A stretch of 64,000 bases of DNA, taken from NCBI RefSeq assembly GCF_004337985.1, contig NC_043742.1, positions 663,705 to 727,704 on the forward strand, given 5' to 3'. Shown one piece after another: positions 61,207 through 64,000 of the stretch. Under the pieces are notes generated by a model, which did not search any database, was not told the DNA's origin, and saw only the letters and a program-made list of their open reading frames with translations. A program made the translations under genes and the position numbers. Origin of the DNA: Pyricularia pennisetigena. Its lineage: Eukaryota > Ascomycota > Sordariomycetes > Magnaporthales > Pyriculariaceae. Each line of letters opens with the position of its first letter. Position 1 is the stretch's first letter.

Positions 61207-62558
61207 TCAGTCATTCTTCCATGTCCCCGTTCCAACCATTTGAAAGAAAGTAACTGCCGGCCACAAAAAGGAACAAAACAAAATCACAGACAAAAGCACT
61301 TACATCCATCGTAATCCTCTTTGACCTTGGGCGGTATCTCACACTTGCTGGCGACGTCGATGGCCTGCGTCTTGAGGGACCCGCACTGGGCGCCGTAGCA
61401 CCCGGCCCGGTCCATGGCTCGCTGCAGCGAATCGCCCTCCCAGCCAAAGACGTAGTCGCCGTGTTGGCCGAGGCCCGTGTCGTCGCCTGTGCTCAGCACA
61501 AAGGGCTGCAACGTCCCGTCGGCCGGCCACTCGGACCGGTCGTTGAACTGCGTCGTGTCCCAGACCACCTCGTACATGAGCTGCGGGATCCGAATCGGGT
61601 GGGTCGCCGGGCAGGCGCCGCCCAGGGTCAGGAAGTTGGCCGGGCCCGTGACTGGGTACGCCACGTGGTCGCGGTGGTTGGGGGAGTCGAGGTTCTTGCC
61701 ATCCCAGCAGCTGGTTTTGGGTTATCGACGAGGTCAGTCGGGTCATTTGCCACTTTTGTTCACAAGTAGATTTTATAGCTAAAAGGGGGGGGGGGGGGTT
61801 GGAAATGGTGTTGGGTGAAAGCTCAGCCTACGTCGGAAAGTGAATGTTGGATCGGATCCCGCCCGGGCAAGGCTTGCTGGGGAACCTCTCGCTGTCGACC
61901 CGGTCGTCCTGGCACGGGGCCGCGATGTCCCCGCCGAAATTGGGACCCGTGTAGCAGCGGTAACAGTTCTGCCGCTTGAGTGTCGTGTCGCTGCGAGAGC
62001 GCTGCATGGGGTCGCCGACCAGCATGCGGAAACCGGGCTTGAAGGCCGTGATCTTTCCTGGCTGTGCCGACGCGTAGTAGACCAGGATGCCACCCTGAGT
62101 TTGGGTGCTGAACCTGTCATTGAATTGGAAGCTGTGAATGAGGGAGAGAGCATATCTTGCTGTCAGCTACTTTGCAGCTCTCATAAACAGACAACAGCTC
62201 CAATGGCAAAACATGGAAGGTCCTCAGCCTACGCGGCACCACCCTGGGGGACACGCTTATAAGTCCCGTTCCTGGCTTTGAAGTAGAGGTTCGCCGTCCA
62301 GTAGTTGGAAAAGTCCTCGCTGAAGGCACACGTGGTGCATTTTGCCGTCTGCGAAACGTCACCCGTGGTCATGGTGGTGTTGAAGCCGTCTCCGCCCACA
62401 ATCTGGTGCACATGGGGAGATCCGTGGACGCCAGGATTGACGAGAGGGTCGAGGCGGTCAATAACGATCTGCGAGCAACCGAACCTCAGCATAGTCATGC
62501 TGTTTAGAGCCTGGGCCGAAGCCGTGGCTACGAAGACTAGGAGCGTCGGAGCAATCAT
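61207..62558 (-). CDS. Secreted DUF1996-domain protein, four exons, 359 aa
   Basis: Proposed exons (minus): 62558-62233, 62131-61832, 61710-61304 and 61253-61207, together 1,080 nt with stop. All introns are GT...AG and keep frame (101, 121 and 50 nt). Residues 1-17 (MIAPTLLVFVATASAQA) are a signal peptide. The DUF1996 hallmarks follow in order: RLDPLVNPG (35-43), SPHVHQIVGG, TTCAFSEDFSNYW, YKRVPQ, GFRMLVGDP, CYRCYTGPNFGGD, PCPGGIRSNIHFPT, CWDGKNLDSPNHRDHVAYP, CPATHPIRIPQLMYEVVWDT and GQHGDYVFGWEG. No WSC or carbohydrate-binding tail is present; length is near the domain-only size. The family is widespread and extracellular in filamentous fungi; its biochemical role is not known to me. The GC-balanced exons without stops show a functional, non-RIPped gene. 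The last, 47-nt exon is the least certain. Confidence 0.88.
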
Positions 62559-64000
62559 TGCTTTACACTAGATTGCAACTATCATATGATGCAAGGTAAG
62601 CCACAGATACTGTGATTTCCGTGCGAGATAGTATGGGCAAGAAGAGCGCATCGGATAGGCTCTTGCTGCCTTCTTATTTATCAGAGCGGCAGCGGTTGAG
62701 CAGTACTTTGACGCAACATTTGCAAAAATAATCAAGCTAATCGCACAAAGGAATCTGCATGGTGTTGTCCAACGAGAAGATGATAAAGATTTGCCGGCCC
62801 TGAAATTGCTCTATGCCGCAGCCATCATTGATATCGGCAGTAGGAACAGGCCAATGACAGATACATACTGGCACAGAACTTAATTTGGGGATAAATTGCA
62901 CGATCGACATGATTGCACAAGCCGCCACCTCTCGGCAGTATATACCGAAGGGTGTTGTGGAAACATGCAATCTGCACATCAATAGTCTTGTAGCCTCGAG
63001 ACCACCTGGAACTTAATCAGCAGCTAAAACCTCTGCACCAAAACGAGCATCTACCAGCAGCAGCAACTTTCCACCATATCTTAACCGCTCAAAGCTAGCA
63101 AGCAACCCATGTAGCTTTCACCAAGGTGGGTTTCACAATGAAGGAATATAATCAACTGACAAACCACATTGGCTGGAGCAAACAGACCCAACAAGCAGAA
63201 GTTATATCAGACGATTACCCACCGCGCGCTTTGTACAAACCTACGTCTGTGACCTGGTTAGACGCCAGCCATTGCAGGTACCGGGCGTGTCGTATCAGGA
63301 TCGACATCCATTAGGTCTCATTAACCGCCGGGATAATTGCTGGAAGCTCAATTTAGCAGAATGGAAATGGACTGTGGACCAGAAACACCAACAAAAAAAA
63401 AAAATCGACAGATCGAGGTTCCTGGTATCGAACAATACGCGACAAGATTAATGTATTGGATCGGAGTGCCCGCCACAAGATTGACATCCGCGTCTCCCCA
63501 GAAAGTCGACCGTTTGTAGAGGCCATCGCTTCTAAGCCCTTTTTTTTTTTCGCGCTGGGCGCTTAAAAGACATGGGGAACAGAACTGCCCATCACCCATC
63601 CCAGCCCCTGGCGGCCAACAATGTCAGCCAAGAGCGACCGATTCAACGGACCAAAGTTCCGACGAAGACGCTAGATTAGACTGGGACAGAAAAATCATAG
63701 AATAAAATCGACGAAGAAGAAGAAGAAAAAAAATATCTGCCTTGCAGTAGGCCTTGGCGTTGAGCTACAGAAAGTATGTATAGCCGGACACCCGACAGGT
63801 AGGACAAAAGCTCCAAGTCATGGATGCATCGCCGTCCCGAAATTGTCCGACCTGGAAAGCAGGCCGCCTCACCTGCGACGGATTCCAACCAGCTGATTCG
63901 GGTGAGTCAGTAACCTTTTTTGATAGCACGTGTGTGTGGTGGGAAGCAAACCGCCACGGCCGGAACGTTTGTGGCTGAGCTTTTTTTTTTTTTTTTTTTT
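62559..64000. other. Upstream intergenic region of the DUF1996 gene
   Basis: No supported gene; short frames lack family motifs. On the minus strand a TAAATAA-type box lies near 62675-62685, a possible core promoter about 120 bases upstream of the start. Simple repeats include a GAA run near 63711-63727 and a T homopolymer from 63981 to the window end. The last kilobase may be 5' flank of a gene beyond the window. Confidence 0.4.

Noticed and set aside
61339..61746. Arg/Pro-rich frames overlapping the DUF1996 exons (also 61779-62153 and plus-strand 61461-61782, 61840-62262)
   Set aside because: Shadows of the real exons in other frames; the spliced frame carries all conserved motifs.
63126..63314. 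Short frames upstream of the DUF1996 gene (also 63337-63519, 63676-63888)
   Set aside because: No family motif or splice-consistent extension; one overlaps a GAA run.
1..64000. CRISPR arrays, bacterial operons, rRNA or organellar origin
   Set aside because: Repeats are long dispersed transposon copies without regular spacers; spliceosomal introns and fungal retroelements show nuclear fungal DNA.

Overview
The window looks like nuclear DNA of a filamentous ascomycete (Pezizomycotina, probably a Sordariomycete; the species cannot be named from the sequence alone). About the first 60.9 kb is an AT-rich block of nested, decayed transposons. Copies of the same element differ mostly by C-to-T and G-to-A changes and their genes are full of in-frame stops, which is what repeat-induced point mutation (RIP) leaves. 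The last 3 kb is ordinary, GC-balanced, intron-containing genic DNA.

Layout: 1-2437 carries ends and copies of a non-coding DNA transposon, called TAG-MULE here. It has 9-bp inverted ends TAGTCTCAG/CTGAGACTA, a 9-bp target duplication where one is visible, and lengths of 1.4 or 1.8 kb. 2435-3367 (minus) is a five-exon secreted M35-metalloprotease-like gene in a small non-repetitive island. 4093-13814 is a TAG-MULE mosaic holding a complete copia element (copia-A, 5925-13341, TSD attat). 13850-23264 is a run of TAG-MULE copies plus a 98-bp MITE and a 1.84-kb Fot1/pogo-like element. 23265-30703 is the first copy of a second copia family (copia-B, about 553-bp LTRs). 30757-32122 is a second unique island with a small secreted-protein gene (31692-32144). 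32123-33392 holds further TAG-MULE and copia debris. 33398-45282 is copia-B copy 2 (minus), interrupted by a solo LTR (36412-36964) and a complete gypsy chromovirus (37211-44774, TSD ataac). 45283-54811 is copia-B copy 3 (minus), whose 5' LTR carries a TAG-MULE with a perfect 9-bp TSD. 54812-60595 is more TAG-MULE, a fourth copia-B fragment, a split LTR and a GC-rich LTR-like repeat. The AT-rich block ends near 60.9 kb at an 11-bp perfect GC-rich inverted repeat, followed by a well-preserved DUF1996 secreted-protein gene (61207-62558, minus, four exons, 359 aa).

Biology: the only plausible host genes are three secreted proteins. Two of them sit in small islands inside the transposon block, which is the classic setting of fast-evolving effector candidates in two-speed fungal genomes. 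In both, the 3' end runs directly into a TAG-MULE terminus: in the M35-like gene the transposon's first three bases TAG act as the stop codon, and in the 31692 gene the last few residues are transposon sequence. No tRNA, rRNA, CRISPR or bacterial-type feature was seen. Repeat boundaries were aligned by eye and can be off by several bases where no TSD is given.
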